Source: Streptomyces sp. CG 926 (GTDB lineage: Bacteria > Actinomycetota > Actinomycetes > Streptomycetales > Streptomycetaceae). Taken from it: 64,000 nucleotides of DNA. Within the stretch, counting starts at the first letter, position 1, and every line of letters starts with the position of its first letter. The stretch spans positions 186,001-250,000 of the forward strand of contig NZ_QGGZ01000004.1 in assembly GCF_003148825.1 (NCBI RefSeq), in the 5' to 3' direction. The translations under genes and the position numbers were made by a program. A model generated the notes under the pieces. That model did no database searches. It was given only the letters and a program-made list of their open reading frames with translations, and was not told where the DNA came from. Shown piece after piece: positions 17,014-26,237 of this stretch.

Positions 17014-18704
17014 CTCGAGCCCCCGGGACCCGCGGCGGGCTCGGACGCGGGCGCGGACGCAGACTCGGGCGCGGTCCCGGACGTCGACCCGGACGTCGAC
17101 CCGGACATGGGATCGGACGTGGGCACGATCGGCAGGCGGACCGTGAACTCCGCCCCACCGCCCGGGCCCTGGGCCGCGACCACCGCGCCGCCGTAGCGCT
17201 CCGCCACCTGCCGGACCAGCGCAAGGCCGAGACCGCGGCCCTCCCCCTTGCCGGACCAGCCCCGGCGGAACACGTCCACCCCTTCGGGCAGCCCCGGTCC
17301 GTTGTCCGCGACCCTCAGCAGCAGCTCGTCCGCCTCGGGCCGCAGCGTCACCGCGATCCGGGCCCCCGGTACGGCGGTCAGCGCGTCGACCGCGTTGTCG
17401 ATGAGATTGCCGAGCACGGTGACCAGGTCCCGGGCCGGAGGCAGCCCGCCCCCTTCGGCGAGACGGCGGCTGTCGGCGGTGACGACCAGCTCGACGCCCC
17501 GTTCGTGCGCCTGGGCGGCCTTGCCCAGCAGCAGCGCCACCAGCACCGGCTCCCCCACCGCGGTGACCACCTCGTCGGTGAGGGCCTGGGCGAGTTCCAG
17601 CTCGGCGGTGGCGAAGTCGACCGCCTCGTCCGCGCGGCCGAGTTCGATGAGCGAGACCACGGTGTGCAGCCGGTTGGCCGCCTCGTGGGCCTGGGAGCGC
17701 AGCGCCTGGGTGAAGCCCCGCTCATGGTCCAACTCGCCCGTCAATGACTGCAGTTCGGTGTGGTCGCGCAAGGTGATCACGGTGCCCCGGCGGCCGCCGC
17801 CCGCGACCGGCGAGCTGTTGACCACCAGCACCCGGTCCGCGGTCAGGTGCACCTCGTCCACCCGGGGCCGGTCCGCGAGCAGGGCCCCGGTGAGCGGGGC
17901 CGGCAGTCCGAGGTCGGCGACCTTGGTACCGGTGAGCGCGCCCGACAGGGCCAGCAGTTCACGTCCGGCGTCGTTGATCAACGTGATCCGGCGCTGCCCG
18001 TCGAGCATCAGCAGGCCCTCGCGGACCCCGTGCAGGGCCGCCTGGTGGTAGTCGTACATCCGGCTGAGCTCTGCCGCGTTCATGCCATGAGTGTGACGGC
18101 GCAGCCTCGCGTTGACGACGTACGTGCCCACGCCGCCGAGGGCCAGCGCGCCACCCGCGACCCAGGCGAGGGCGGAGAGCTGCGTGGCGAGCCGGTCGCT
18201 GATGGCGCGGACGGTGATCCCCGCGCTGACCAGGCCGATGATCCGGCCCTCGTCCTGGAGCGGGGTGACCACGCGGATGGAGGGGCCGAGGGTGCCGGTG
18301 TACGTCTCGCTGAAGGTCTCGCCGCGCAGCGCGGGGGCCGTGTTGCCCATGAAGGGCTCGCCGATCCGGCGGGGGTCCGGGTGGGTCCAGCGCCGCCCGT
18401 CCGGGGACATGATCGTCACGAAGGCCACCCCGGAGTCCGCGCGGACCTGCTCCGCGTAGGGCTGGAGCGCGACGGACGGGTCCGTCCCGCCCGCCGCGCC
18501 CTGTACTGCCTCGCGTACGGACGGGGAGTCGGCGACCGCGCGGGCCACGGCCCCGGCCTGGCGGCGGGCGGCCTCCTCGGCCTGGCCTCGGGCCGTGGCG
18601 TACGCGAAGACGGCGCAGCCCGCGACGACCACGGCGACCAGCAGCACCTGCATGGCGAAGAGCTGGCCGGCGAGGCTGCGCGGGGGGCGGGGGAAGCGGA
18701 ACAT
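17010..18704 (-). CDS. CitA/DcuS-type sensor histidine kinase
   Basis: The 564-residue membrane kinase starts at the ATG at 18704 (MFRFPRPP). Two membrane helices (about 16-38 and 178-200) flank a periplasmic PAS-like sensor domain with YTGTLGPSIRVVTPLQDEG and IIGLVSAGI. A cytoplasmic PAS domain, the phosphoacceptor region SQAHEAANRLHTV and the ATPase motifs NLIDNAVDAL, DNGPGLP and GRGLGLALV follow. In this family the sensor binds citrate, fumarate or other C4-dicarboxylates. The C-terminus ends in a short SGSTSGSTSG repeat of no known role. It lies divergent from a dicarboxylate transporter gene, supporting dicarboxylate sensing. Confidence 0.93.
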   Translation of the reverse strand: MFRFPRPPRSLAGQLFAMQVLLVAVVVAGCAVFAYATARGQAEEAARRQAGAVARAVADSPSVREAVQGAAGGTDPSVALQPYAEQVRADSGVAFVTIMSPDGRRWTHPDPRRIGEPFMGNTAPALRGETFSETYTGTLGPSIRVVTPLQDEGRIIGLVSAGITVRAISDRLATQLSALAWVAGGALALGGVGTYVVNARLRRHTHGMNAAELSRMYDYHQAALHGVREGLLMLDGQRRITLINDAGRELLALSGALTGTKVADLGLPAPLTGALLADRPRVDEVHLTADRVLVVNSSPVAGGGRRGTVITLRDHTELQSLTGELDHERGFTQALRSQAHEAANRLHTVVSLIELGRADEAVDFATAELELAQALTDEVVTAVGEPVLVALLLGKAAQAHERGVELVVTADSRRLAEGGGLPPARDLVTVLGNLIDNAVDALTAVPGARIAVTLRPEADELLLRVADNGPGLPEGVDVFRRGWSGKGEGRGLGLALVRQVAERYGGAVVAAQGPGGGAEFTVRLPIVPTSDPMSGSTSGSTSGTAPESASAPASEPAAGPGGSR

Positions 18705-18747
18705 GGCGCTCAGTGTGCCTCGGGTCGTGAACTCAATGAACGTAAGG

Positions 18748-18761
18748 GTGACCGGGGTCAC
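18748..18761. promoter_or_regulatory. Candidate operator between sensor kinase and dctA
   Basis: GTGACC-GG-GGTCAC is a perfect inverted repeat in the 105-bp divergent gap, about midway between the two start codons. It is a plausible binding site for the adjacent response regulator. Confidence 0.45.
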
Positions 18762-18809
18762 AGCCCTGGGCGATGGTCTCCCCGAACGCAATCACCACCG
18801 GGAGGCATC

Positions 18810-20231
18810 GTGGCCGCCAGGCGCGACAGAACGCACTATCTCTACATCGCGGTGATCGGCGCGGTGCTGCTCGGCATCGCCGTCGGTTTCGCCGCCCCCG
18901 GCGTGGCCGTGGAGCTCAAACCGCTGGGCACCGGCTTCGTCAACCTCATCAAGATGATGATCTCGCCCGTGATCTTCTGCACGATCGTGCTGGGCATCGG
19001 ATCCGTGCGCAAAGCCGCCAAGGTGGGCGCCGTGGGCGGACTCGCCCTGGGCTACTTCATGGTCATGTCCACGGTGGCGCTGGCCATCGGCCTGTTGGTC
19101 GGCAACCTGCTGGAACCGGGCAGCGGGCTGCACCTGACCGAGGCGGTGCGCAGTGCGGGCGAGGCGCAGGCGAAGGCGGGCGGGGCCGAGAGCACGCCGG
19201 AGTTCCTGCTCGGGATCATCCCGACCACCCTGGTGTCCGCGTTCACGGGCGGCGAGGTGCTGCAGACGCTGCTGGTGGCGCTGCTGTGCGGGTTCGCGCT
19301 GCAGGCCATGGGCGCGGCGGGCGAGCCGGTGCTGCGGGGCATCGGACACATCCAGAAGCTGGTCTTCCGGGTACTCGCGATGATCATGTGGGCGGCTCCG
19401 ATCGGCGCCTTCGGAGCGATCGCGGCGGTCGTCGGGGCCACCGGCATCGACGCGCTGAAGTCGCTGGCCGTGATCATGATCGGCTTCTACACGACCTGCC
19501 TGCTCTTCGTTTTCGTGGTCCTCGGCACCCTGCTCCGGGTCTGCACCGGGGTCAGCGTCTTCGCCCTGCTGCGGTATCTGGGGCGGGAGTTCCTGCTGAT
19601 CCTCTCGACCTCCTCCTCGGAGTCGGCGCTGCCGCGGCTGATCGCGAAGATGGAGCACCTGGGGGTCTCGCGGCCGGTCACCGGGATCACCGTGCCGACG
19701 GGCTACTCCTTCAACCTGGACGGGACGGCCATCTACCTGACGATGTCCTCGCTGTTCGTCGCCGAGGCGATGGGCAAGCCGCTGGCGCTGGGCGAGCAGA
19801 TCTCGCTCCTGCTCTTCATGATCATCGCCTCGAAGGGTGCGGCCGGGGTGACCGGCGCGGGTCTGGCCACCCTCGCCGGCGGACTGCAGTCGCATCGGCC
19901 GGAACTGGTGGACGGTGTCGGTCTGATCGTGGGTATCGATCGATTCATGAGCGAGGCCCGGGCCCTGACGAACTTCGCGGGCAACGCGGTCGCGACGGTG
20001 CTCATCGGAACGTGGACGAAGGAGTTCGACCACGCGCGCGCCACCGAAGTCCTCGCCGGACGGCTGCCGTTCGACGAGAGCACGCTGGTGGACGACGGGC
20101 ACGGCACGCAGCGGCAGGGCGAGCCCGCACGATCGGGCGAGTCCGCCGGATCCGGGTCCGACGGGTCCGACGGAACCCCCAGTTCCGTGCCGCAGCCCTC
20201 GGACAGCCCCAAGGACGGGGTGCCGGTCTAG
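18810..20231 (+). CDS. dctA: C4-dicarboxylate:cation symporter, DctA/DAACS family
   Basis: The 473-residue transporter starts at a GTG at 18810 after GGGAGG. Eight or so membrane helices are visible, with hairpin loop 1 STSSSESALPRLIAKME (family GTSSSE signature), PTGYSFNLDGTAIYLTMSS and the second hairpin SKGAAGVTGAG, as in glutamate/aspartate and dicarboxylate symporters. It should take up succinate, fumarate or malate. The last 45 residues are a polar Ser/Gly/Asp tail with no predicted structure. It is divergent from a CitA/DcuS-type two-component system that most likely controls it. Confidence 0.93.
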   Translation: MAARRDRTHYLYIAVIGAVLLGIAVGFAAPGVAVELKPLGTGFVNLIKMMISPVIFCTIVLGIGSVRKAAKVGAVGGLALGYFMVMSTVALAIGLLVGNLLEPGSGLHLTEAVRSAGEAQAKAGGAESTPEFLLGIIPTTLVSAFTGGEVLQTLLVALLCGFALQAMGAAGEPVLRGIGHIQKLVFRVLAMIMWAAPIGAFGAIAAVVGATGIDALKSLAVIMIGFYTTCLLFVFVVLGTLLRVCTGVSVFALLRYLGREFLLILSTSSSESALPRLIAKMEHLGVSRPVTGITVPTGYSFNLDGTAIYLTMSSLFVAEAMGKPLALGEQISLLLFMIIASKGAAGVTGAGLATLAGGLQSHRPELVDGVGLIVGIDRFMSEARALTNFAGNAVATVLIGTWTKEFDHARATEVLAGRLPFDESTLVDDGHGTQRQGEPARSGESAGSGSDGSDGTPSSVPQPSDSPKDGVPV

Positions 20232-20456
20232 CCGGCCGGCCCCCACGGGCCGACCGGGCAGGGCTCGCCCCCACGGTGCCCAGCCCGGTCGGCCGACGCA
20301 TTCTCCCTACTTGCACCCATAGTCGGTATTCGGCCACCGATAACCGAACCTCGCGGCTGTAAAAGGTACTTCCGTAACCGGCTGTGTGCATGACATCTTG
20401 CGTCCACCACTTGTTTCGTTCGACCCGGCCTGACCACCGGGTCTTCGGAGGACGCA

Positions 20457-22268
20457 TTGATACCCCACATATCCGGCCGACCTCGACGTACCCTCGTGCT
20501 GGCAGCCACGCTCGGCGCGGCACTCGCTTTCGGGGCTCCCGCCGCACTCGCCGGCACCGCCCCCGTCTCTCCCTCCGGATCCTCGGCCCCCGCCCCCGCG
20601 GCGGCCCCCAAGGCCGCGGCCCCGACCTCCCAGAGTGCGACCTGGGTTGCCGGTACCCGCGCCTACCTCGTGATCACCGCTCCCGGTGACACCACGGCGG
20701 TCCGCAACGCCGTCACCGCCAACAGCGGCACGGTGTTCCAGTACTACGACGCGATCGGCGTGATCGTCGCCCACTCCGCGTCGGGTACCTTCGCCACCAC
20801 CATGCGCGGTGTGAGCGGCGTCCAGCAGGTCGGCGCCACCCGTACCTCGGACGTCCCGGCGGACGCCTACAACCCGGCGCTTCCCGCCAACCCGGCGCAG
20901 GCCACGACGCCTTCGGGCGAGCCGGTCCGCGCCGACATGACCCAGATCAAGGCCGACCAGGCCTGGGCCGTCACCACCGGTTCCGCCTCCGTCAAGGTCG
21001 GCATCCTGGACACCGGTGTGGACGACCAGCACCAGGACCTGGCCCCGAACTTCAACGCGGCCGACTCCGCGTCCTGCGCCTACGGCAAGCCGGACACCCG
21101 TACGGGCGCCTGGCGGGACGTCGGCACCCACGGTACGCACGTGGCCGGTACCGTCGCGGCCGCCAAGAACGGCAAGGGCGTCATCGGCGTGGCCCCGGGC
21201 GTGAAGATCTCCTCGGTGCGCATCGCCGAGCCGGGCTCCTCGCTCTTCTTCGCCGAGAACACCGTCTGCGGCTTCATGTGGGCCGGTGACCACGGCTTCA
21301 AGGTCACCAACAACAGCTACTACACGGACCCGTGGCAGTTCAACTGCCCGGACAACGCCGACCAGGCCGCGATCATCGAGGGCGTCAAGCGCGCCCAGGA
21401 GTACGCGGAGGGCAAGGGCTCGCTGCAGGTCGCGGCGGCCGGCAACTCCAACATCGACCTGGCCAACAAGACGACCGACACCGAGAGCCCGAACGACTCG
21501 ACGCCGGTCACCCGCACCATCACCAACGCCTGCCTGGACATCCCGACCGAGCTCCCGGGCGTGGTCACGGTCTCGGCGATGGGCACCACCGCGAAGGCCT
21601 CGTACTCCAACTACGGTCTGAACGTGGTCGACGTGACGGCCCCCGGTGGCGACAGCGTCGGCATCTACAGCACCCAGCCGGGCGGCAAGTACGGCACCAT
21701 GAGCGGCACTTCGATGGCGTCCCCGCACGTCACCGGTGTGGCGGCCCTGCTGGCCAGCACCAACCCGGGCATCACCCCGGCGCAGCTGCGCGACAAGCTG
21801 GCCACCCAGGCCAACGACGTCGCCTGCCCGTCGGACAGCCGCTGCAAGGGCACCACGGCGAAGAACGGCTTCTTCGGCGAGGGCCAGGTCGACGCGCTGA
21901 AGGCCGTCGGCAGTACCCCGCCGCCCGGCAAGTTCTTCGAGAACACCGGTGACTTCGCCATCGGCGACAACACCACGGTGGAGAGCCCGATCACCGTCAG
22001 CGGTGTCACGGGCAACGCCCCGGCCACCCTCAAGGTCGGCGTGAACATCGTGCACACCTACATCGGTGACCTCAAGGTCGACCTGGTCGCGCCGGACGGC
22101 ACCGTCTACACCGTGCACAACCGCGCGGGTGGCAGCACCGACAACATCAACCAGGTCTTCACCGTGAACGCCTCCTCCGAGGTCGCGAACGGCACCTGGA
22201 AGCTGCGCGTCAACGACAACGCCGGCGGCGACACCGGCAAGGTCGACGCCTGGAACCTGACCTTCTAG
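20457..22268 (+). CDS. Secreted S8 subtilisin-like protease with C-terminal P-domain
   Basis: The 603-residue preproenzyme starts at a TTG at 20457, six bases after GGAGG. A signal peptide (to about residue 33) is followed by an I9-like propeptide. The catalytic domain has Asp185 (GILDTGVDD), His225 (GTHGTHVAGT), the oxyanion Asn region (NNSYY) and Ser419 (GTSMASPHVTG). A proprotein-convertase P-domain (about 500-603, YIGDLKVDLVAPDGT) follows, as in kexins. It is an extracellular endopeptidase. Four or more Cys suggest disulphides. It ends 16 bp from a convergent hydrolase gene. Confidence 0.94.
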   Translation: MIPHISGRPRRTLVLAATLGAALAFGAPAALAGTAPVSPSGSSAPAPAAAPKAAAPTSQSATWVAGTRAYLVITAPGDTTAVRNAVTANSGTVFQYYDAIGVIVAHSASGTFATTMRGVSGVQQVGATRTSDVPADAYNPALPANPAQATTPSGEPVRADMTQIKADQAWAVTTGSASVKVGILDTGVDDQHQDLAPNFNAADSASCAYGKPDTRTGAWRDVGTHGTHVAGTVAAAKNGKGVIGVAPGVKISSVRIAEPGSSLFFAENTVCGFMWAGDHGFKVTNNSYYTDPWQFNCPDNADQAAIIEGVKRAQEYAEGKGSLQVAAAGNSNIDLANKTTDTESPNDSTPVTRTITNACLDIPTELPGVVTVSAMGTTAKASYSNYGLNVVDVTAPGGDSVGIYSTQPGGKYGTMSGTSMASPHVTGVAALLASTNPGITPAQLRDKLATQANDVACPSDSRCKGTTAKNGFFGEGQVDALKAVGSTPPPGKFFENTGDFAIGDNTTVESPITVSGVTGNAPATLKVGVNIVHTYIGDLKVDLVAPDGTVYTVHNRAGGSTDNINQVFTVNASSEVANGTWKLRVNDNAGGDTGKVDAWNLTF

Positions 22269-22284
22269 CAGGTCGGACGTTCCG

Positions 22285-23679
22285 TCAGCGCCGGAGCACG
22301 TCGGCGAGCCAGTCGAAGACGACGTCGCAGTGTTGCTGCGGGGCCATCGGGGAGCAGTGCAACTGCGCCCCGGTGGCCTGCGTCATCTTCACGTACTCGC
22401 GGCGGGTGCGCAGCAGGTCGTACATCTGCTGCGGCTGGCCCGGGTAGAACAGCTCGAAGTCGTAGTCCAGGACGAGCGTGGGGGCCTTGATCCTCCCCAC
22501 CACCTCGGTGATGTCGAGGCCCATGGCCACCTGGGCCGGGGTCCACACGTCCGTGAGCACGATGCCCTCGCGGGCCTGGCGCAGGGCCTGCCTGTCGAAG
22601 ATCTCGAACCGCTTCTTGACCGCGAAGGCCAGCTCCGGAGTCAGCTCCGGGACCACCTCCTCGTTCCAGACCCGGTTGGTCTCCTCCTTGTCGGGAGTGA
22701 TGACTGCCCGCAGCTCCGCGTCGAATCCCAGCCAGGGGCTGACGCAGCCGGGCTGGCAGGCGACGGCCGCGAGCCGGTGCTCGAAGGCGGCGGCGCGGGC
22801 GACCAGGTTGCCGCCCATGCTGAGGCCGGTGATCGCGATCCGGCCGCTGTCGACGTCCTTGCGGGCCTCCAGCCAGTCCACGATCGGGGCGACCACCTTC
22901 TCCCAGCGGGTGGTGAAGGGGATCTCCTCCACGAACAGCAGCTGCCCCTGCCCGGGTCCGTCGTAGACGAGGGCGTTCCAACCCCGGCCGAGGGCGGCGG
23001 CCACGCCGTAGGTCCACATGTCGAGGTTCTGGCCGTCGCTGCCGTTGGTGAGGATCACGGTGGGGCGCGGTTCGACGGGACCGTCCGGGCGGAAGAACCA
23101 GACCGGGAGGTGGGTCCTGCCGTACGGGACCTTGGCGCGGACGGCGGCCGGTGAGCAGAGCTTGGCGAAGGTGTCCCAGGCTCCCCGCCCGGCCAGGTAG
23201 ACCGCCTCCTCGTCACCGGGGTGGTCGGTGCCGAGCACGTAGAACAGCGCCTGCGCGTAGTACTGGGCGGCCCGCAGGGACCGGAAGCGGCGGGTCTGCG
23301 AGGGGGCCTCGTGACCGTGACGGCCGGCCGCCGGGGGCGCCGAGAGCCGGTCCCCCCAGGAGCGGAAGGTGTCGCTGAACGTCTGCTCCGACAGACCTGC
23401 CGCGTTGATGGCGTTGACCGCCGTCAGGACCTCGCCCACCTCGGAGGCCCGCATCCCCGCGGCGCCCAGGGCGAGCAGGCCCGCGAAGTTGAAGCCGGGA
23501 TCGTCGAAGAGCTTCATCGCCCCGGGGGTGGGATCGACGGCCTTGGCGGACGGCTTGGGCGCGGCGGCCGCGGTACGGGCCCCTCCCCCGACGGCGAGCG
23601 CCCCGGCCCCGGCGGCGAGCCCGGTCAGGGCCGCGCGGCGGGTGAGTGCGGAGGGCTGGTGCGGTGTACGAGCGGTCAT
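22285..23679 (-). CDS. Tat-exported alpha/beta hydrolase
   Basis: The 464-residue protein begins with a twin-arginine signal (LTRRAALTGLAAGAGALAVG). The hydrolase part has the nucleophile elbow GLSMGGN, a YDGPGQG strand, the LVLDYDFE strand that may carry the acid, and a C-terminal QQHCDVVFDWL with the likely catalytic His. It resembles the FrsA/DUF1100 and 2,6-dihydropseudooxynicotine-hydrolase-like group rather than classical lipases. The substrate is unknown. A Tat route suggests it folds before export. Confidence 0.83.
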   Translation of the reverse strand: MTARTPHQPSALTRRAALTGLAAGAGALAVGGGARTAAAAPKPSAKAVDPTPGAMKLFDDPGFNFAGLLALGAAGMRASEVGEVLTAVNAINAAGLSEQTFSDTFRSWGDRLSAPPAAGRHGHEAPSQTRRFRSLRAAQYYAQALFYVLGTDHPGDEEAVYLAGRGAWDTFAKLCSPAAVRAKVPYGRTHLPVWFFRPDGPVEPRPTVILTNGSDGQNLDMWTYGVAAALGRGWNALVYDGPGQGQLLFVEEIPFTTRWEKVVAPIVDWLEARKDVDSGRIAITGLSMGGNLVARAAAFEHRLAAVACQPGCVSPWLGFDAELRAVITPDKEETNRVWNEEVVPELTPELAFAVKKRFEIFDRQALRQAREGIVLTDVWTPAQVAMGLDITEVVGRIKAPTLVLDYDFELFYPGQPQQMYDLLRTRREYVKMTQATGAQLHCSPMAPQQHCDVVFDWLADVLRR

Positions 23680-23767
23680 GCAGCGGACCGTACGCCGGGC
23701 CCGTGACGGGTCGGGGCGCGGCGCGCCCTCCCTTGCTCCGAACGGCCGCGCGCGCCGACCGGGGCCG

Positions 23768-24463
23768 TCAGCCCGTCCGCCGACCCGTCCGCCGCTCCGT
23801 CCGCAGCACGCAGTCCCCGCAGAGCCCGCCGCCGGGCACCTGGTAGTAGAGGCAGCAGCTGCGCCGTACGAAGGCCACCCCGAGCCCCTCCTCGTGGATG
23901 AAGGTGCCGGTGCCCGCCAGTGCTCCGCCGTCGGCCAGCAGGGCGCCCGCGAGCTCCACGGCCGCGCCGCCCGGCACCCGGTCGATCAGCACCCGCAGCG
24001 CTCCGACGAGCCCGGACGCCGTGTTCCCCCGCAACACCTTCGGGGAGACCCCGAAGCGCTCGCGCAGGCCCTCGTCGAGCGCCGCCAGATTCCCGAGGAC
24101 GGTCTCCCCGAGGGCTTCGGCGGGCAGGCCGGGGGCCGGCTCGGGCAGCCACAGCTGGAGCGATCCCGCGTCCGGCAGCCGCCACCACACCCGATCGGCG
24201 GCCAGGTCCGGAATCCGGCCGGCCAGTGCCGCGCAGCCGAGCCCCAGCGACCAGAGCCGGGAGGCGATCCCGAGCTGGGCGGTCGAGGCGGCCACCCGGC
24301 CCGGCCCGGTGCCGATCCGCCGGCCCACCTCGGCCACGTACGGCCCGAGCTGCTCCCCGTACAGGGCGGTGAGCGGCCGGAAGCCGGGGCCGGGCGGCTC
24401 CTTCCCGTAGGGCACGGCGAAGAAGGGTCCTACGGCGGCCAGTCGCCGCAGTACGTCGTCCAT
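23768..24463 (-). CDS. FhuF-like ferric siderophore reductase
   Basis: The 231-residue protein ends with RRSCCLYYQVPGGGLCGDCVL, a CC-x10-CxxC pattern that binds the [2Fe-2S] cluster of FhuF-type ferric-siderophore reductases. The rest is helical with scattered Trp residues, as in that family. It would release iron in the cytoplasm by reducing Fe(III)-siderophore. No siderophore transport or synthesis gene is nearby. The start at 24463 has only a weak ribosome site, so a nearby alternative start is possible. Confidence 0.85.
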   Translation of the reverse strand: MDDVLRRLAAVGPFFAVPYGKEPPGPGFRPLTALYGEQLGPYVAEVGRRIGTGPGRVAASTAQLGIASRLWSLGLGCAALAGRIPDLAADRVWWRLPDAGSLQLWLPEPAPGLPAEALGETVLGNLAALDEGLRERFGVSPKVLRGNTASGLVGALRVLIDRVPGGAAVELAGALLADGGALAGTGTFIHEEGLGVAFVRRSCCLYYQVPGGGLCGDCVLRTERRTGRRTG

Positions 24464-24513
24464 GGACGGAATGATCTCAGCGGCGCGTGACCGGGGTCGG
24501 GTCGGGTCCGGTA

Positions 24514-24924
24514 TCAGGCCGGGTCCGGGGTCGCCCCGTCCAGGACCTCCAGGTAGTGCGGGTTGCGCATGATGCCGAGCACGTTGCCGAAGGGATCGGT
24601 GACGGCCGCCGTGACGAAGCCCCCGTCCCCGTGCGCGGTCACCGGCTGGTACTCCTCGGCCCCCATGTCCAGCAGCCGCTGCCGCACGGCGGGCAGGTCG
24701 TCCACCACCCAGTAGGCAACCGCCCCGCCGGGCTTCTCGGCCGCGCCGGGCGGGGCGTAGCGGCGGTCGACGATGCCCAGCTCGTGCTGGTGGTCGCCGA
24801 TGCGGAACTCGGCGTACCCGGGCCGCTCGAAGTACGGCTCGATCCCGAGGAGCTCGGCGTACCAGGCCTTCGCGGCATCCAGGTCGTCGGCCCAGAAGTT
24901 GATCGTCGCGAACCCTCGCAGCAT
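24514..24924 (-). CDS. VOC superfamily (glyoxalase/bleomycin-resistance-like) protein
   Basis: The 136-residue protein starts at the ATG at 24924 after GAGGAGGG. Paired beta-alpha-beta-beta-beta modules are visible: FATINFWADDLDAAKAWYAE in the first and VAYWVVDDLPAVRQRLLD in the second, ending DPFGNVLGIMRNP. This is the standard VOC domain layout. The exact reaction cannot be told. It precedes the FhuF-like gene by 50 bp on the same strand and may share its transcript. Confidence 0.85.
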   Translation of the reverse strand: MLRGFATINFWADDLDAAKAWYAELLGIEPYFERPGYAEFRIGDHQHELGIVDRRYAPPGAAEKPGGAVAYWVVDDLPAVRQRLLDMGAEEYQPVTAHGDGGFVTAAVTDPFGNVLGIMRNPHYLEVLDGATPDPA

Positions 24925-25155
24925 GAACGCCCTCCTCGACGGACGGAAACCTCGTCCCGACTCTACGGCGGACCCCGCCGGGACCGCCCGTAGCAGACCC
25001 AGGTGGCGCAGTCGTACCTCCCCCGTGATCCCACGGCTCACGGACACATCGCCGACGACCATGTGTTCGATGTCCGGGCGGCTCGGCGCGGCGCCGGGAG
25101 CGACCGCGGGATCCGCGCACAAGGCCTCGCCCGGGGCAACCGGACCTTTTTCACA

Positions 25156-25305
25156 TCACCGCAGGTCAGGAGTGATCGCCTGGTGACCGGTGGCGACCGG
25201 CACGGCCGTCCGGGGGGCCCATGTCGTGCGGTTGAAGGGATGTCCGTGGATCGTGATTACGGGCGCTCCGCGGCGGGGAGCGAAGTCCCCGGAAAACAGT
25301 GTCGC
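25156..25305 (-). pseudogene. Fragment of an alpha/beta hydrolase gene (N-terminal part)
   Basis: A minus-strand frame reads RRGAPVITIHGHPFNRTTWA and then GHQAITPDLR before a TGA. This matches the oxyanion HGHPFNR turn and the following ITPDLRG strand of many alpha/beta hydrolases, but the nucleophile elbow and the rest are absent. The flanking 24925-25155 shows no gene. It is a decayed or truncated copy; an alternative is chance similarity. Confidence 0.5.
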
Positions 25306-25418
25306 GCCATTGCCAAATTGGGGGTTCAAGAGAGGACTTCGAGGAGCTACATTGAGCCACTCGCGTTCACCTGACAGCCGGTTGCCTTTCACTCGTGTTT
25401 TGCACGGGGGGCGACGTC

Positions 25419-26156
25419 ATGGACGCAGACTGTGCAACCACCCCACCGCCCAGAAGGACCGAAGGCTCCGTGCCCGTACCCGTACACCTCGCGGGCCGCA
25501 CCGTGCGGCTCGAGCCCCTCGCCCCCCACCACACCGAGGCTCTGGCCGTGGCCGGGGCCGAGGATCGTACGACTTACGCCTTCACTCCCGTGCCCCACGG
25601 TGTGCAGGCGTCACACGAGTACATCGAACGTGCCCTCGCCGATCAGGCCGCGGGTCGATCGCTCCCGTTCGCGGTGGTCAGAGCCACCGACGGGCGGGTC
25701 GTCGGTTCGACCCGGTTCCTGGAACTCGACTACTGGCAGGGGCCACTTGTCTGGCCCGCCGTGCCCGGAGTCCCGTTCGGCGATCCGGCGACGGCGATCC
25801 CCGATGCCGCCGAGATCGGCAATACCTGGCTGTCCCCGGGCGCCCAGGGAACCGGCATCAACACCGAGGCGAAGCTGCTCATGCTCCGCCATGCCTTCGA
25901 GACCTGGGGGGTACGGCGTATCTCGCTGCGCGCTGACGCGCGCAACGGCCGTTCGAGAGCCGCGATGGAACGGCTGGGCTTCACCTGCGAGGGGGTCCGC
26001 CGGGCCCATTCGCGGGGGCTCGACGGCGCCGTCCGCAGTACCGCCTTCTACTCGATCCTCGACGAGGAGTGGCCGGCCGTGCGGTCGATCATCGAGCTGA
26101 GGGTGTCGGCGGGCGCGCAGCGCAAGCGGCGCCGCAAGACGCTCATCCCCGCGTAA
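25419..26156 (+). CDS. GNAT acetyltransferase, RimJ/RimL type
   Basis: The 245-residue product starts at the ATG at 25419 behind GGGGGGCGAC; an earlier TTG and a later GTG are possible. It has the GNAT fold with VRLEPLAPHHTEALAVA at the start, the acetyl-CoA site GNTWLSPGAQGTGINTEAK and the C-terminal strand RISLRADARNGRSRAAMERL then GFTCEGVRR. The close relatives acetylate ribosomal protein N-termini, aminoacyl nucleotides or small amines. The last 25 residues are Arg/Lys-rich. The target is unknown. Two purine-rich repeats and a CCGTCCGGCCGGACGG palindrome follow the stop. Confidence 0.85.
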   Translation: MDADCATTPPPRRTEGSVPVPVHLAGRTVRLEPLAPHHTEALAVAGAEDRTTYAFTPVPHGVQASHEYIERALADQAAGRSLPFAVVRATDGRVVGSTRFLELDYWQGPLVWPAVPGVPFGDPATAIPDAAEIGNTWLSPGAQGTGINTEAKLLMLRHAFETWGVRRISLRADARNGRSRAAMERLGFTCEGVRRAHSRGLDGAVRSTAFYSILDEEWPAVRSIIELRVSAGAQRKRRRKTLIPA

Positions 26157-26237
26157 CCCGTCCGGCCGGACGGAACACCGGACGGAAGAACGGAAGAGCG
26201 GAAAAACGGTCCTGCCCCGGCCCTCGCCGCGGCCTCC

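Noticed and set aside
17760..18809. Long upstream extension of the dctA frame
   Set aside because: The extension is antisense to the histidine kinase; the GTG at 18810 has a good ribosome site and begins the first membrane helix.
26158..26173. CCGTCCGGCCGGACGG palindrome after the acetyltransferase as a terminator
   Set aside because: It has no loop and no T-tract; alternative pairings with the following GGACGG repeats make a call unsafe.
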